This document shows, in pieces, positions 62,313 through 64,000 of a stretch of 64,000 bases of DNA. The stretch spans positions 62,001-126,000 of the forward strand of contig JAKFUF010000001.1 of assembly GCA_021732845.1 (NCBI GenBank), given 5' to 3'. Source of the DNA: Planctomycetaceae bacterium (GTDB lineage: Bacteria > Planctomycetota > Planctomycetia > Planctomycetales > Planctomycetaceae). The notes beneath the pieces were generated by a model, which ran no database searches, had not been told where the DNA came from, and saw nothing but the letters and a program-made list of their open reading frames with translations. How positions within the stretch are numbered: the stretch's first letter is position 1; each line of letters opens with the position of its first letter. The translations under genes were made by a program, and so were the position numbers.

Positions 62313-62391
62313 TCATGCGGTGAATTTCTGCGAGCCTGCGTTGAGTGGAATGAAACTCCGGCCTCGAAAACGAATGCGGCGGTATTAGATC

Positions 62392-64000
62392 ATGCGTGAG
62401 CAACTTCATGGTGTCGGCCTGCGGTGGTGTGTGCTGGTACTCGCAACGGCCGTGACCCCGGTGTTTGGGCACGAAGGCCACCAGCCGCTGCCCACGAAGG
62501 GTGTGCAGATTGACCTCAAGACGGGGCAGCTGACGCTCAGCCGGGCGGCGCGAGAGGTGCTGGATGTCAAAACGACCGAGGTCGAGAGCCGGCCGGTGGC
62601 GGGGGGCGTTAAGGCTTACACGACTGTCGTGTCCCCCTGGACACAGCGGGCTTACGTCACCTCGAGGCGGTCTGGGCGGATCACAAAGCTTCATGTCCGG
62701 CCAGGCGATACGGTCAGTGCGGGGCAGGTGCTCGCTGAGATCGACAGCCTCGACCTGCATGAGCTGCGGCTGGACTATCAAAAGACACTGAACGAGCTGG
62801 AGCTGTCGGCCAAGATCCTGGAATCGCTGGCCCCCGCCGTGAAGGTGGGGTCTGTGCCGGCACAACGGCTTGTGGAGGCGGAGAACACGCACGAGCAGTC
62901 TCAGAACGCGCTCGATGTCCTGCGGGCGAAGGCTGCCGGGCTGGGTGTGCCCGAAACGGACCTCAGTCTAGCCGTCAAAGGGGACGCGCCACCCTTGCGG
63001 CTGCCGCTTGTCAGCCTGATTGGCGGCGTGGTCGTGCATGCCGATGTGGCCGTCGGCAAGTTCGTGGAGCCCACCGAACACCTGTTCGAGATTGTCGACA
63101 CGTCGCGCGTGTGGGTCAAAATTGGCGTGCTGGAACAGGATCTCCACCGCGTCCAGGAGGGCCAGACCGTCAAGCTCACGTTTAATGGGCTGACTGGTAA
63201 AACCTTTGAGGCGAAGGTGGACAAGATTGGGCTGCTGCTCGATCCGCGGACGCATCAGGGCCTTGCCTGGGCGGAGATCGAAAACAGCGCCACGGGCCGG
63301 CGGCTGCTGCCGGGCATGAATGGCCAGGCCGAGTTCATTCTTCCGGGGCGCGCGACGGGCTTAAGCGTCCCCGTCGCTTCCGTGTTCAGCGATGGGGCCG
63401 AACGCTATGTCTTCGTCGAGGAGTCATCAACCAGGGAAAGCTCCGAATACCGCAAGAAGCCCGTGGTGATCGGCAGGCAGACGCGCGACCGGGCGGAACT
63501 CATTGCCGGGGATCTGTTTCCCGGAGACCGGGTGGTGACGCGCGGCGGGCACGAATTGTCGAGCCTGTTCTTTCTGGGCGTCCTGCGGATCAGCCCCGGC
63601 ACCGCCCGAAGCATCGGCCTGAAGGTCGAGGCGGTGTCGGAACACAGCGTGGAACAGATCCTGCGGTTCGACGGCGCGCTCGACGTTCCGCCGCAGCGCC
63701 GCACATCCGCATCGTCCCAGCTGGCAGGTGCGCTGCACGAGATCCGGGTGGACCGCGGGCAACAGGTCAAGGCGGGTGACATCCTCGCGGAGGTCTCCAC
63801 GCGGGAGCTTCAGGACATTCAATTGGAACTGCTCAAGGCGCACCTCGACGGAGCCATGTGGCGGGCCACCTTCAAGCGGCTGCGGGCCGCGGGCGATGCC
63901 GTGTCGCGGCGCAGCGTGCTGGAAATGGAAAGCCGCGTCAAGACGCTCGAAGCCCAGTCCGCCAACCTGCGTCAAAAACTGCTGACCCTCGGCCTGTCGT
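62392..64000 (+). CDS. Double-length RND adaptor, C-terminus off the right edge
   Basis: ATG at 62392, 536 codons open to the edge. Signal peptide (VLVLATAVTPVFG) and HEGHQP motif, then a complete adaptor: VKAYTTVVSPWTQRAYVTSR, GRITKLHVRPGDTVSAGQVL, helical hairpin, LRLPLVSLIGGVVVHADVAV, and a barrel to AELIAGDLFPGDRVVTRGGH near residue 390. A second adaptor-like unit then begins (GLKVEAVSEHSVEQILRFDG, ALHEIRVDRGQQVKAGDILA, LQDIQLELLKAHLDGAMWRA) and is cut by the window end. Two tandem lipoyl/hairpin units in one chain are unusual. Together with the two lipoproteins upstream it forms a metal-efflux locus whose pump should lie to the right. Confidence 0.88.
   Translation, partial: MREQLHGVGLRWCVLVLATAVTPVFGHEGHQPLPTKGVQIDLKTGQLTLSRAAREVLDVKTTEVESRPVAGGVKAYTTVVSPWTQRAYVTSRRSGRITKLHVRPGDTVSAGQVLAEIDSLDLHELRLDYQKTLNELELSAKILESLAPAVKVGSVPAQRLVEAENTHEQSQNALDVLRAKAAGLGVPETDLSLAVKGDAPPLRLPLVSLIGGVVVHADVAVGKFVEPTEHLFEIVDTSRVWVKIGVLEQDLHRVQEGQTVKLTFNGLTGKTFEAKVDKIGLLLDPRTHQGLAWAEIENSATGRRLLPGMNGQAEFILPGRATGLSVPVASVFSDGAERYVFVEESSTRESSEYRKKPVVIGRQTRDRAELIAGDLFPGDRVVTRGGHELSSLFFLGVLRISPGTARSIGLKVEAVSEHSVEQILRFDGALDVPPQRRTSASSQLAGALHEIRVDRGQQVKAGDILAEVSTRELQDIQLELLKAHLDGAMWRATFKRLRAAGDAVSRRSVLEMESRVKTLEAQSANLRQKLLTLGLS

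Noticed and set aside
62125-62892. 255-codon minus-strand frame over the repeat and the adaptor start
   Set aside because: It crosses an intergenic inverted repeat and lies opposite a recognised adaptor.

Overview
The window (about 60% GC by eye) comes from a planctomycete (Planctomycetota). Evidence: a paired PSCyt1/DUF1549/DUF1553 protein and Tat-exported DUF1501 protein, remnants of a second planctomycete cytochrome-type protein, an OmpL-like porin, and clustered insertion sequences. It reads as an accessory island of metal efflux, sulfur chemistry, phage defence and mobile DNA. No rRNA, tRNA or CRISPR array was found.

Layout. (1) 1-8112, minus strand: one complete heavy-metal RND operon (small His-rich secreted protein, adaptor, CzcA/CusA-type pump, metal-binding lipoprotein, DUF3147 membrane protein), then the start of a second (Cys-rich secreted protein, adaptor running off the left edge). 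(2) 8345-9907: an IS1380-family element. (3) 10332-21719, plus strand: a long tightly spaced run under an ArsR-type regulator. It holds a cysteine desulfurase, a PSCyt1/DUF1549/DUF1553 + DUF1501 pair, a DUF547 lipoprotein, a nucleoside phosphorylase, a DsrE-like protein, a rhodanese-methyltransferase fusion, a DsbB-like protein, an MddA-like thiol methyltransferase, a sterol-desaturase-type protein and a broken methyltransferase. I read this as a candidate pathway that mobilises sulfur (or selenium) and methylates it to volatile products. (4) 21818-23022: a frameshifted MFS transporter. (5) 23327-30386: a Cu/Ag-type tripartite RND pump (TolC-like protein, adaptor with two heavy-metal-binding motifs and a C-terminal TRASH-like motif, CusA), followed by a P-type ATPase broken by four frameshifts and a relic of another czcA.

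(6) 33688-48772, minus strand: an apparently intact BREX phage-defence operon in the order brxE-brxA-brxB-brxC-pglX-pglZ-brxL. Its core is BREX type 1, but it starts with a BrxE-like gene (described for type 6), and its BrxL carries a C-terminal MIT_C/phospholipase-D-like domain where type 1 BrxL has a Lon-protease-like domain. (7) 49059-51531: fragments (outer-membrane transporter tail, ISKra4-type transposase, serine esterase), then an intact porin at 51627-53072. (8) 53533-59225: a nested mobile-element graveyard. An IS630-type element with TA duplication sits exactly inside an IS1380 copy. A second IS1380 copy with TTAA duplication sits exactly inside a decayed cytochrome-type gene. An ISAzo13-type relic follows. 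(9) 59504-64000, plus strand: a Gly/Tyr-rich secreted protein, then a third metal-efflux locus (Cys-rich secreted protein, two metal-binding lipoproteins, and a double-length adaptor running off the right edge).

The three metal loci reuse the same parts: a small secreted Cys/His-rich protein ahead of an adaptor, and TRASH/YHS-like CxxT...CCxxC modules found alone as lipoproteins or fused to adaptors.
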